A stretch of DNA of 64,000 nucleotides from Rhodococcus sp040643435. Lineage in GTDB: Bacteria > Actinomycetota > Actinomycetes > Mycobacteriales > Mycobacteriaceae. Position numbers and translations under genes: made by a program. This document shows, in pieces, positions 1 to 8,613 of the stretch (within the stretch, counting starts at the first letter, position 1; every line of letters begins with the position of its first letter). Under the pieces are notes generated by a model. That model was not told where the DNA came from. It was given only the letters and a program-made list of their open reading frames with translations, and searched no databases. The DNA lies in assembly GCF_040643435.1 (NCBI RefSeq), contig NZ_JBEYUH010000003.1, positions 186,001 to 250,000 on the forward strand, read 5' to 3'.

Positions 1-1371
1 TGGAAGGAGGTCTACGAGCCGTTCCCGCTCGAGACCCTCCAGGACCAGGCCAGCCGCTGCATGGACTGCGGTATTCCTTTCTGCCACAACGGTTGCCCGC
101 TGGGGAATCTCATCCCCGAGTGGAACGACCTCGCCTACAAGGGCAAGTGGGAGGACGGCATCGAGCGTCTGCACGCCACGAACAACTTCCCCGAGTTCAC
201 CGGCCGCCTCTGCCCGGCGCCCTGTGAGGCGTCGTGCGTGCTCGGCATCAACCAGGATCCGGTGACGATCAAGCAGGTCGAGGTCGAGCTGATCGAGAAG
301 GCGTTCGACGACGGTCGCGTCAAGCCGGTTCCGCCGTCGAAGCTCACCGGTCGCAAGGTGGCGATCGTCGGTTCCGGACCCGCGGGACTCGCTGCGGCGC
401 AGCAGCTCACGCGCGCCGGCCACTCGGTGACGGTGTTCGAGCGGGCCGACCGCATCGGCGGTCTCCTCCGTTACGGCATCCCCGAGTTCAAGATGGAGAA
501 GCGCTTCATCGACCGCCGCCTCGCGCAGATGGAGGCCGAAGGCACCATCTTCAAGCCGGGTGTGAATGTCGGCGTCGACATCTCGGCCGACGAACTGCGC
601 GAGCAGTTCGACGCGGTGGTGCTCGCCGGTGGCGCAACGGTTGCGCGCGACCTGCAGATCCCCGGACGCGAACTCGACGGCATCCATCAGGCGATGGAGT
701 TCCTGCCGATTGCCAACCGCGTGCAGCTCGGTGACCTGCCGGCCCCGACCATCACGGCCGAGGGCAAGAAGGTCGTCATCATCGGCGGCGGCGACACCGG
801 TGCCGACTGCCTCGGCACCTCGCACCGTCAGGGTGCGGTGAGCGTCCACCAGTTCGAGATCATGCCGCGCCCGCCGGAGCAGCGCGCCGAGTCGACCCCG
901 TGGCCGACGTACCCGCTCATGTACCGCGTCTCCTCTGCCCACGAGGAGGGTGGCGAGCGCGTGTTCTCCGTCAACACCGAGGAATTCGTCGGTAAGGACG
1001 GCAAGGTCACCGCGCTGAAGGCACACGAAGTGGAGATGGTCGACGGCCGCTTCCAGAAGGTCGAGGGCAGCGACTTCGAACTCGAGGCAGACCTCGTGCT
1101 GCTCGCGATGGGCTTCACCGGCGCCGAGAAGCCGGGCCTGCTCACCGACCTCGGTGTCGACTTCGACCAGCGTGGCAACGTCGCCCGCTCGTCGGAGTGG
1201 GCCACCAACGTCGACGGCGTCTTCGTTGCCGGAGACATGGGCCGGGGGCAGTCGCTCATCGTGTGGGCCATCGCCGAGGGACGCGCATGCGCCGCCGCGG
1301 TGGACAGTTTCCTCGAGGGAGCTACGGCACTGCCGGTGCCGATCACCACGAGCACGATGCCGCAGCGCTGA
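1..1371 (+). CDS. gltD: Glutamate synthase small subunit, 5'-truncated by the window
   Basis: This is the NADPH-dependent small subunit of glutamate synthase, which passes electrons from NADPH through FAD and Fe-S centres to the GltB subunit that makes glutamate from glutamine and 2-oxoglutarate. The reading frame is open from base 1, so the N-terminus lies outside. The visible part has the two cysteine groups for Fe-S clusters (CMDCGIPFCHNGC, then CPAPCEASC), a first nucleotide-binding motif GSGPAGLAAA and a second GGGDTGADC. The C-terminal FAD end (GVFVAGDMGRGQSLIVWAI) is complete. gltB would be expected just upstream. A strong hairpin follows the stop codon. Family assignment is secure. 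Confidence 0.95.
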   Translation, partial: WKEVYEPFPLETLQDQASRCMDCGIPFCHNGCPLGNLIPEWNDLAYKGKWEDGIERLHATNNFPEFTGRLCPAPCEASCVLGINQDPVTIKQVEVELIEKAFDDGRVKPVPPSKLTGRKVAIVGSGPAGLAAAQQLTRAGHSVTVFERADRIGGLLRYGIPEFKMEKRFIDRRLAQMEAEGTIFKPGVNVGVDISADELREQFDAVVLAGGATVARDLQIPGRELDGIHQAMEFLPIANRVQLGDLPAPTITAEGKKVVIIGGGDTGADCLGTSHRQGAVSVHQFEIMPRPPEQRAESTPWPTYPLMYRVSSAHEEGGERVFSVNTEEFVGKDGKVTALKAHEVEMVDGRFQKVEGSDFELEADLVLLAMGFTGAEKPGLLTDLGVDFDQRGNVARSSEWATNVDGVFVAGDMGRGQSLIVWAIAEGRACAAAVDSFLEGATALPVPITTSTMPQR

Positions 1372-1391
1372 TCCGGTGAGATACCGGAAGT

Positions 1392-1423
1392 CCGGGGCCG
1401 CACACCGACGTGTGCGGCCCCGG
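1392..1423 (+). terminator. Rho-independent-type hairpin after gltD
   Basis: A perfect 14-bp GC-rich inverted repeat (CCGGGGCCGCACAC / GTGTGCGGCCCCGG) with a 4-base loop lies 20 bases after the gltD stop. It is followed by CCTCGTTTC rather than a long T-run, as is usual for actinobacterial terminators. Confidence 0.75.
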
Positions 1424-1490
1424 CCTCGTTTCGCCGATATCTCGATGTGATCTGCTGCCGTCCCGCATCGCAACGGTTATGGTTCTGCCC

Positions 1491-2261
1491 ATGACGGCTA
1501 CCGGGCGGGCGTTGGCGACGGCCGTGTTGGGTGCGGCTGTGGTCGCGACTGCCGTTGCGACGGCTCCGGCTGCTCTTGCAGACTCGGTGGAGACGTGCGT
1601 CCGGAACGGTGGAGGACTGGTCTCCGTGGACGGCGCCGAGCCCGTCCCACCGGTTTTCGGATTCGACGGCCTGCGGCTGCTCGGGCTCGAGGGTGGTGTG
1701 GGCAATGCCTGCATCACGAATGTCGGCCCCGGTGCGGTGACCGTCACCCATCCCGAGGGTCGCATCCCCGGACGGACCGAGGTGTCCACAGCACTCGTGG
1801 AGATGCGCGTGGACGGCGGTCTCGGCAATGTCGCGGTAACCAATGTCGGTAGCGGCGCGGTGACGGTACGTCGCACGGAGGTCACGCCTGAGCCTGCCGT
1901 AGCCCCCGCACCGGCACCGGAGCCGGGGATGCCGGAGATGATCCTCGACGCGGGAACCGACGGTGTGTTCGTGACGAACGTCGGAACAGGAGGCGTCACC
2001 GTCGTCGACCGCAAGGTGGGCCCGAGCGAACTGCCGGCACCGCCACCACCTCCGCCGGGCGCGGTGATCGTCGATCCGGTGACCGGAAACATCTACGTCA
2101 CAAACCTCTTCGGCCCCGATATCGTGGTCGCCGAAGCCGTCACCGCAACTGGTGCGAGTGTGGTGGAGCGACCTGTGCCGGGGACCGCGATCGCTTACGG
2201 GACGCGCAACGTCTTCGTGACCAATATCGGTGGTGGACAGGTGACCGTCGTGCGTGGCTGA
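1491..2261 (+). CDS. Secreted protein with five VTN-type repeats
   Basis: I do not recognise a named family. The start chosen at 1491 gives a clear Sec signal peptide (short positive N-terminus, Ala/Val-rich core, cleavage near APAALADS); ATG 1479 is an alternative. The mature protein carries five copies of a short motif of the form G-x-x-x-V/I-T-N-V/I/L-x-x-x-x-V-T/V-V, spaced about 40-45 residues (VTN codons near 1711, 1835, 1970, 2096 and 2216). Proline-rich linkers lie between the third and fourth copies. The regular spacing of beta-strand-like motifs suggests a small repeat fold outside the cell. Function is unknown. Confidence 0.7.
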   Translation: MTATGRALATAVLGAAVVATAVATAPAALADSVETCVRNGGGLVSVDGAEPVPPVFGFDGLRLLGLEGGVGNACITNVGPGAVTVTHPEGRIPGRTEVSTALVEMRVDGGLGNVAVTNVGSGAVTVRRTEVTPEPAVAPAPAPEPGMPEMILDAGTDGVFVTNVGTGGVTVVDRKVGPSELPAPPPPPPGAVIVDPVTGNIYVTNLFGPDIVVAEAVTATGASVVERPVPGTAIAYGTRNVFVTNIGGGQVTVVRG

Positions 2262-2377
2262 TCTCCGCCGCACTCACAACGCTCGGAACTCGGATACATC
2301 ACATCCCGTTCACGAGTGTGTCATTCTTCTGATGGAGACTGCCAAGGAGGAATGGCGTCCGAGCACCGGGGCGGATT

Positions 2378-3289
2378 ATGACAAAGAGAAGAGCGTGGGC
2401 GACGGCTGTCGCCGCAGTGGCATCGTGCGCAGCAATGTTCGTGGCAACTCCTGCAGCACAGGCGAATCCGCCGGGTTGCCCGACACTGAACGTCGTCGCG
2501 GTCCCTGGCACCTGGGAGACCTCGAACACCCCCGATCCGAGTCGGGGAAATGGCATGCTCGCCCAGGTCACAGCTGGGTTACCGGCGGGAGCGCACGTCG
2601 ATTACGTCGCGTATCCGGCCACGGCCTTCCCCTGGGAGGGCAACGTCTACGCCACTTCGCGTAACCGTGCCGTCGACAACGCACGAGGGATCATCGCAGC
2701 AGTCGCCGCGCGTTGCCCGCTCACGAACTTCGCTCTCGTCGGCTACAGCCAGGGCGCCGATGCTGCAGGCGATCTCGCAGCCGAGATCGGTTCGGGGCTC
2801 GGCGTCGTCGGCCCTCATCGTCTCGTGGCGGTCGGATTACTGTCGGATCCGCGCCGCTCGGAACTCGATCCGTTCGTCGGACCGCCGGTCGCAGGAAGTG
2901 GTGCCGGAGGCGCCCGTGCAGGTGGTTTCGGGCTGGTGACGCCCAATGTTCGTACCCTCTGCGCGGTCGGCGATCTGTACTGCTCCACTCCTCCGGAGGA
3001 TTTCGTCACCCGACTGGCCGGCTTCCTCGCCATCTCGGCGGGAAGTCCCTTCGAGCAACTCGAGAACTATCGGGACGAGGCCACCAGGCTCTACAACGAC
3101 ATCGTGACCGCCGGCGGTATCCCGATGCTGCAGTTGCAGTTCGCTCCGGAGGCGAACGAGCTGCGCGAGACGAAGATCCGCAGCTTCTACCAGTCACAGG
3201 TCCACCAGGACTACTCGAACTACGTCGTCGACGATCGTGGGACCACGGCAACTCGCTGGCTGCGCGACTGGATCGCCTCGAAGGCGTGA
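2378..3289 (+). CDS. Secreted cutinase-family serine esterase
   Basis: This is a cutinase-type alpha/beta hydrolase that would cleave ester bonds of cutin, lipids or polyesters outside the cell. A signal peptide is evident (MTKRR, then an Ala/Val-rich core ending TPAAQA). The nucleophile motif is GYSQG with Ser124. The family's later CAVGDLYC segment supplies the catalytic Asp between two cysteines, and a His follows near the C-terminus (QVHQDYSNYV). The length of 303 residues exceeds the minimal fungal enzyme and matches actinobacterial cutinase-like proteins. It stands alone, with no operon partner. The substrate cannot be read from the sequence. Confidence 0.9.
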   Translation: MTKRRAWATAVAAVASCAAMFVATPAAQANPPGCPTLNVVAVPGTWETSNTPDPSRGNGMLAQVTAGLPAGAHVDYVAYPATAFPWEGNVYATSRNRAVDNARGIIAAVAARCPLTNFALVGYSQGADAAGDLAAEIGSGLGVVGPHRLVAVGLLSDPRRSELDPFVGPPVAGSGAGGARAGGFGLVTPNVRTLCAVGDLYCSTPPEDFVTRLAGFLAISAGSPFEQLENYRDEATRLYNDIVTAGGIPMLQLQFAPEANELRETKIRSFYQSQVHQDYSNYVVDDRGTTATRWLRDWIASKA

Positions 3290-3468
3290 CCACCCCGTTC
3301 GGTCGATGAACCGCGCGTCCGGACGTACAACGCGCCATCGCTCGGCCGGATGCGTGGTGGAAGGTCGCCGACTTTGCTGCGGGCGCAGACCGTATGTGGC
3401 TGAATGAGTGGCGTTGTGCGTCCGAGACAGTCGACCGCGGCCCGGTTCCGTGGGAAACGAGGTGCGAG

Positions 3469-4518
3469 ATGGCGAACATGAAGGCGATCCAGTATCGGCA
3501 GATCGGTGCCGAGCCCGAACTCGTCGAGATTCCGGTTCCGGAACCGGGTCCGGGTCAGATCCTCCTCGAGATCACCGCCGCGGGAGTGTGCCACTCCGAT
3601 GCGTTCGTCATGAGCTTGCCGGAGGAGCAGTACACCTTCGGTCTTCCCCTGACGCTCGGACACGAGGGTGCCGGAAGAATCGCCGCGCTCGGTGAGGGAG
3701 TGCGCGGACTGGATATCGGAACATCCGTGATCGTCTACGGTCCCTGGGGCTGCGGCCTGTGCTGGCACTGTTCGCAAGGGATGGAGAACTACTGCTCGCG
3801 CGCCGCGGAACTGAACATCGCGCCGCCCGGTCTCGGTGCGCCCGGAGCGATCGCCGAATACATGCTCGTCGATTCGGCGCGCCACCTGGTGCCGATCGGC
3901 GACCTGGACCCGGTGACAACCGTCCCTCTCACGGATGCCGGGCTGACGCCGTATCACGCGATCAAGCGGTCGCTGGGCAAGCTCCGTCCCGGGTCGACCG
4001 CAGTGGTGATCGGAGTGGGTGGGCTCGGCCACGTGGCCATCCAGTTGCTGCGACATCTCTCGCCGGCGCGTGTCGTCGCTCTGGACACCGCCGCCGACAA
4101 ACTCGAACTCGCCCGATCGGTGGGCGCACACGAGGTCCTGCTGTCGGATGCGAAGGCCGCCGAGGAGGTCCGCAGGATCACCGGCGCCGACGGGGCGACG
4201 CTGGTTCTCGATCTGGTGGGCGTGCAACCCACACTCGATCTGTCGATGGCGATCGCCGGTGTGGGCTCGGATGTGACCATCGTCGGGCTCGGCGACGGCC
4301 AGGCAGCTGCGCAGGTCGGTTTCTTCCGCGGTGCTTACGAGACGAATGTCTCCGTTCCTTACTGGGGTGCGCGCAACGAGCTGATCGAACTGGTGGATAT
4401 GGCCCACCGAGGCGTGCTCCACATCGAAGTGGAGCGATTCGCGCTCGACGACGGGGTGGAGGCATATCGACGCCTCGAGGCAGGCACCCTGCGCGGGCGC
4501 GCCGTCATCGTCCCTTGA
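3469..4518 (+). CDS. Zinc-dependent NAD(P)+ alcohol dehydrogenase
   Basis: This is a medium-chain zinc alcohol dehydrogenase of 349 residues. It shows the catalytic-zinc motif GVCHSDAF, the GHEGAGRI segment, a cysteine group for the structural zinc (GCGLCWHCSQGMENYC), and a Rossmann motif VIGVGGLGHVAIQL. The start at 3469 is favoured by the GAGGTG ribosome site just upstream; ATG 3478 is possible. The C-terminal region (VERFALDDGVEAYRRLEAG) matches secondary-alcohol/aryl-alcohol type members. Substrate is undetermined. The gene is monocistronic and convergent with the phosphatase gene. Confidence 0.9.
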   Translation: MANMKAIQYRQIGAEPELVEIPVPEPGPGQILLEITAAGVCHSDAFVMSLPEEQYTFGLPLTLGHEGAGRIAALGEGVRGLDIGTSVIVYGPWGCGLCWHCSQGMENYCSRAAELNIAPPGLGAPGAIAEYMLVDSARHLVPIGDLDPVTTVPLTDAGLTPYHAIKRSLGKLRPGSTAVVIGVGGLGHVAIQLLRHLSPARVVALDTAADKLELARSVGAHEVLLSDAKAAEEVRRITGADGATLVLDLVGVQPTLDLSMAIAGVGSDVTIVGLGDGQAAAQVGFFRGAYETNVSVPYWGARNELIELVDMAHRGVLHIEVERFALDDGVEAYRRLEAGTLRGRAVIVP

Positions 4519-4542
4519 TCGGGCCGCGACATCCTGCGGAAC

Positions 4543-5142
4543 TCAGACCCGCAGGGTATCGCGGACGTGGCCGGTCTCGTTGATCGACGCCACCCGCCGT
4601 GACCCGTTGCGGGAAACCAGGATGCGGGTGACCGACGCGTATTCGATGGGGAACATCAGCGGCCGGGGCAGATCGAGGAGTTGTTGCAGCACGATGTTCA
4701 CGACTCCGCCGTGGACGAAGAGCGCGACGGTCTCGGCGTGCTCGCACGCCTCCACCACGTGGTCGATCCCCTTCAGCACGCGGGTGCGGAAAACGTCCGC
4801 ATCGACGAAATCAGGAAGATGACCTGCCAGGATGCGCTGGTAGGCGGCCGGTGCCACGTCCTTGGCGGCGTCGATCGTGAAGTAGTGGTCGTACCCGTAG
4901 TCGTACTCGGCGATGTCTTCGACCTTCTCCACCTCGAGGCCCCGGTGCTCCGCGACCGGCTCTGCTGTCTGCAGGGCCCGTAGCTGTGGGCTCGAGAACA
5001 GGCGTGTGATGTTGTAGGGAGCGAGCGCCTCGGGTAACCGCGCTGCCTGGAGGCGACCGGTGTCGGTGAGCGGCGGGTCGGCGACACCGGTCTCGGCTCG
5101 GGCATTGTTCGGCTCGGCATGGCGGATCAACAGAAGCTGCAC
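4543..5142 (-). CDS. Histidine phosphatase (phosphoglycerate mutase-like) protein
   Basis: This 199-residue protein belongs to the histidine phosphatase superfamily. The N-terminal RHG-type motif is LLIRHAEPNN, where the His would be phosphorylated, and the second catalytic His lies in VALFVHGGVV. Such proteins act as small-molecule phosphatases or mutases; the substrate is not predictable. A parS-type palindrome lies 24 bases upstream of its start. Confidence 0.85.
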   Translation of the reverse strand: MQLLLIRHAEPNNARAETGVADPPLTDTGRLQAARLPEALAPYNITRLFSSPQLRALQTAEPVAEHRGLEVEKVEDIAEYDYGYDHYFTIDAAKDVAPAAYQRILAGHLPDFVDADVFRTRVLKGIDHVVEACEHAETVALFVHGGVVNIVLQQLLDLPRPLMFPIEYASVTRILVSRNGSRRVASINETGHVRDTLRV

Positions 5143-5165
5143 GGCCTCACGATGCCAGGTGCGCG

Positions 5166-5181
5166 GGTTTCACGTGAAACC
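5166..5181. other. parS: parS-type ParB binding site
   Basis: The 16-bp perfect palindrome GGTTTCACGTGAAACC contains GTTTCACGTGAAAC, the form known for actinobacterial centromere (parS) sites bound by ParB. It lies in the short gap between the phosphatase start and the lysX stop, outside coding sequence. Such sites cluster around the replication origin, which agrees with the neighbouring gltD and rraA. I saw only this copy. Confidence 0.8.
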
Positions 5182-5186
5182 GCCTG

Positions 5187-8100
5187 TCACGACCGGCGCG
5201 GCTTGGTGAACGGGAACGCCAGCGACTCGCGGATACTGCCCCCCAGCACGAGCATCACGATCCGGTCGACGCCCATCCCGAGTCCCCCCGTGGGCGGCAT
5301 CGCGTACTCGAGCGCTTCGAGGAACTCCTCGTCGAGTTCCATCGCTTCCTCGTCGCCACCGGCTGCGAGCAATGATTGCTCCGTCAGCCGGGCACGTTGG
5401 TCGAGGGGGTCGGTAAGTTCGCTGTAGGCCGTGCCGAGTTCGATACCCCAGGCGACGAGATCCCATTTCGCCGCGACCCCCGGTTTGCGTGGATGAGGGC
5501 GGGTCAACGGTGACACCGAAGTCGGGAAGTCGGTATAGAAGGTCGGGAACTCGGTTCGTGATTCGACGAGGTGCTCGTACATCTCCTGCGCGGTCGCGCC
5601 GGCGTCCCAGGCCGGGTTGTAGGGGATCTCGTGTTCGTCGCAGAGTCGGCGCAGCACAGCGACAGGGGTCTGCGCGTCGACGAACGTCCCGAGCGCCTCG
5701 GAGATCGCGTCGTGGAAGGTCTTCACCGGCCACTCACCGGAGATGTCGATCTCGACCGGGCTGCCGTCGGGTCCTGGGCGCAGGATGATCTCGCGTCCGT
5801 GTGCCGCACGAGCGGCTGCCTGGACGAGTTCGCGTGCGAGGACGCGCATCTTCTCGTAGTCGCTGTGTGCCTCGTACGCCTCGAGGATCGTGAACTCCGG
5901 ATTGTGCTTGAAATCGGCACCCTCGTTGCGGAACACACGGCCGATCTCGAACACCTTCTCCATGCCCGCGACGCACAGTCGCTTCAGATACAACTCGGGC
6001 GCTATCCGCAGGTACAGGTCGGCGTCATAGGCGTTGATGTGGGTCACGAACGGCGCTGCGTTCGCGCCGCCGTGCACGGACTGCAGGATGGGTGTCTCGA
6101 CCTCGAGATAGCCGCGGCCCCCCATCTCGTCCCGGAGCGCCCGCACGACGGCACTGCGCGCCGCGAGATGGTCGCGCGCACGCGAGTCGATCGCGAGATG
6201 CAGATAGCGTTGCCGTACGCGGGCCTCGGGGTCGACGAGGCCGTGATATTTGTCGGGAAGCGGATGCAGGCACTTGCCGTCGATGCGCCACGAATCGGCG
6301 AGCACAGAGACCTCGCCGCTGCGACTGCGTCCCATCGTGCCGGAGACCTCGACGAGGTCGCCGAGATCGAACAGGAAGCGTCGCCCTGCGACCCGCTGCC
6401 GGTCGACGAGGATCTGGATGTCGCCCGACCAGTCGCGCAAGACCGCGAACAGCACGCCGCCGAAGTCGCGAATGCGCAAGAGCCGGCCCGCGACCGTCAC
6501 CGCAGTGCCCGCTTTCGCGGCCCGAGCCTCGGCTGCGGTGTGGCTCGGGGGGTGCGCGAGTGGATAGGGATCCACGCCGTGCTCGACGATCCGGTGCAGG
6601 GTGTCCATGCGCACCTCGACCTGCTCCGGCCGGCGTCTCCCGTGCGAGAGCGCCGGAACGCCACCCGAGAGCTCGGCGTCGGGCGCACTGCCGTCCGCGT
6701 GGAGCGCCGCCGAGACCTCCTGATCGTCGGGAAATGACGAATGTGTTCCGGTGTGCGCCTGAGCATTCCGGCGGCCGAAGGTCGGGAGCGTGAGAAATCC
6801 CTCGGCGATCGCCGAGGCGAGCGCCACCCGCGGGATGAGTCGATTGTCGCGGAAACACAGGAAGCGAGGGACCCACTCGGGGTGGTACTTGACGTTGGAT
6901 CGGTACAGCGCCTCGAGTTGCCACCACCGGGAGAAGAACAGCAGGATCGACCGCCACAATCGCAGGACCGGGCCGGCACCGATCCGCGCACCTTCCTCGA
7001 ACACGGAACGAAAGACCGCGAAGTTCAACGAGATCCGGTCGATATCGAACTCCGATCCGCGCGAAGCGAGTTCGGACACCATGAGTTCGACGACTCCGTT
7101 GGGTGCCTGCGGGTCGCGGCGCATGAGATCGAGAGAGGCCCCGTCCGATCCCCACGGCACGAGCGAGAGCATCGCGACCACCTTGCCGTCCGCGAGTGCT
7201 TCGACGAGGAGACAGTCTCCGTCGAGCGGGTCGCCGAGGCGGCCGAGAGCCATGGAGAAGCCACGCTCGTTCTCGGTGTAGCGCCAGGTCTCGGCGCGCT
7301 GGATCATTGCCGACATCTCGACGGGCGAAAGTTCGCGGTGGCGCAGAATCCGTGCTGTCACACCATGTTTGCGGGCACGATTGACAGCCTGCCGTACGGG
7401 CCGCATGTCGCGCCCGGCGAGGCTGAAGTCGCGCGTGTGCAGTACGGCCTCGTCACCGAGCTGGAGGGCGTTCAGGCCTGCGCGGTGATACGCGCTCGCA
7501 CCCTCTTCGCTCGCGCCCATCACGGCAGGTGCCCATCCGTAAGAGCGCGCGAGATCGAGCCATTCGTCGATCGCGTGTTGCCATGCTTCGGGATTCCCGA
7601 TCGGATCGCCGCTCGCGAGACACACCCCGAGTTCGACGCGATAGGTGACCGCGGCCTTTCCGCTGGGGGCGAACACGACGGCCTTGTCGCGACGGGTCGC
7701 GAAGTATCCGAGTGAATCGTCGCTGTGCGCGAGGAGCCCCCGGATGGCGGATTCGTCGCTGCCGGTGAGCGCGTTGCTCGCTCTCTGCGACCGGAACAGG
7801 ACCACGACGGCAGCGAGGACCGCGAGTGCGCCGAGCAGACCGAGGAGCGTGTTGACGAGCCCGTGCGGCCGGCCACCGAACTGGTCGTTGTCGATGAATG
7901 TCAGAGCGGTGACGCGGTTGAGCGCCCACAGAAATCGGTCGGGAGCGGGCAGACTGCCTGGGAACAACTCGACGAGGCCCCAGCCGATCAGGGTTCCGGC
8001 GGCCAGGCCCCCGACAAGCACACCGAGTGCAGCCCAGACGTTTCCGCGCCGTACGCGGGTGTAGAACTCGGGATAGGACAGAAGCAACAGCGCGACCGCG

Positions 8101-8519
8101 ATCAGATGGACGACCAACGCGGCCAGATGGTTCGGATCGCGGTCGACGATGCCCGTCACGAGATTGGTGATGGCAAATCCGCCGAGGTAGATCGTGAGGA
8201 TCCACCACGCAATGCGTTTGCGTCCGGCGACTGCCCCGGCGAGCAGGGCCAGAACGAGAGCGAACGACAGACTCGTGTCGGGAGCATCGAAGTAGTACTC
8301 GTCGATGTACTCCCGCGGAGTGTGGATCCAGAACCGCAGGCTCGGGGAGATCGACCACAACGCCATCACGAACGCATAGATGCCCAGAGCCAGACCGACG
8401 ATGTGCGGCACGGCGGACAGACGTCCGTCGATACGCTCGGTCAGCGTCGGCCGGGTGGGCGGTCGATCGTTCTTCGTCGCGCTCGGGTGCTCGGCAGGAG
8501 CGGTGAGATCCGCAGACAT
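5187..8519 (-). CDS. lysX: Bifunctional lysylphosphatidylglycerol synthase / lysyl-tRNA synthetase
   Basis: LysX charges tRNA-Lys and transfers lysine to phosphatidylglycerol, giving a positively charged membrane lipid that protects against cationic peptides. The 1110-residue protein has three parts. The N-terminal third is a multi-pass membrane region. The middle is the MprF-type DUF2156 acyltransferase domain (FATRRDKAVVFAPSGKAAV onward). From about residue 620 there is a complete class II lysyl-tRNA synthetase, with an OB-fold (VAGRLLRIRDFGGVLF), motif 2 (KVFEIGRVFRNEGADFKHN) and motif 3 (GGLGMGVDRIVML). The mycobacterial LysX is similar in size and layout. A second DUF2156 protein without the synthetase is at 33528-36014. 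Confidence 0.93.
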   Translation of the reverse strand: MSADLTAPAEHPSATKNDRPPTRPTLTERIDGRLSAVPHIVGLALGIYAFVMALWSISPSLRFWIHTPREYIDEYYFDAPDTSLSFALVLALLAGAVAGRKRIAWWILTIYLGGFAITNLVTGIVDRDPNHLAALVVHLIAVALLLLSYPEFYTRVRRGNVWAALGVLVGGLAAGTLIGWGLVELFPGSLPAPDRFLWALNRVTALTFIDNDQFGGRPHGLVNTLLGLLGALAVLAAVVVLFRSQRASNALTGSDESAIRGLLAHSDDSLGYFATRRDKAVVFAPSGKAAVTYRVELGVCLASGDPIGNPEAWQHAIDEWLDLARSYGWAPAVMGASEEGASAYHRAGLNALQLGDEAVLHTRDFSLAGRDMRPVRQAVNRARKHGVTARILRHRELSPVEMSAMIQRAETWRYTENERGFSMALGRLGDPLDGDCLLVEALADGKVVAMLSLVPWGSDGASLDLMRRDPQAPNGVVELMVSELASRGSEFDIDRISLNFAVFRSVFEEGARIGAGPVLRLWRSILLFFSRWWQLEALYRSNVKYHPEWVPRFLCFRDNRLIPRVALASAIAEGFLTLPTFGRRNAQAHTGTHSSFPDDQEVSAALHADGSAPDAELSGGVPALSHGRRRPEQVEVRMDTLHRIVEHGVDPYPLAHPPSHTAAEARAAKAGTAVTVAGRLLRIRDFGGVLFAVLRDWSGDIQILVDRQRVAGRRFLFDLGDLVEVSGTMGRSRSGEVSVLADSWRIDGKCLHPLPDKYHGLVDPEARVRQRYLHLAIDSRARDHLAARSAVVRALRDEMGGRGYLEVETPILQSVHGGANAAPFVTHINAYDADLYLRIAPELYLKRLCVAGMEKVFEIGRVFRNEGADFKHNPEFTILEAYEAHSDYEKMRVLARELVQAAARAAHGREIILRPGPDGSPVEIDISGEWPVKTFHDAISEALGTFVDAQTPVAVLRRLCDEHEIPYNPAWDAGATAQEMYEHLVESRTEFPTFYTDFPTSVSPLTRPHPRKPGVAAKWDLVAWGIELGTAYSELTDPLDQRARLTEQSLLAAGGDEEAMELDEEFLEALEYAMPPTGGLGMGVDRIVMLVLGGSIRESLAFPFTKPRRS

Positions 8520-8561
8520 GAGTACTGACGGTAACGGGCGAACCGGTCACCCGTGGGACGA

Positions 8562-8602
8562 ACGGCGGCGGGACCGATCACACTTCTCGGTCCCGCCGCC
8601 GT
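8562..8602 (-). terminator. Hairpin terminator after the MmpL gene
   Basis: A perfect 14-bp inverted repeat (ACGGCGGCGGGACC / GGTCCCGCCGCCGT) with a 13-base loop starts 12 bases past the MmpL stop on the minus strand. It separates that gene from lysX, which is read in the same direction. Confidence 0.7.
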
Positions 8603-8613
8603 CGTGCGTAGAG

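Noticed and set aside
828..2273. A 481-codon minus-strand frame across gltD and the repeat protein
   Set aside because: Translation has no recognisable domain and runs across the gltD terminator; it mirrors plus-strand coding.
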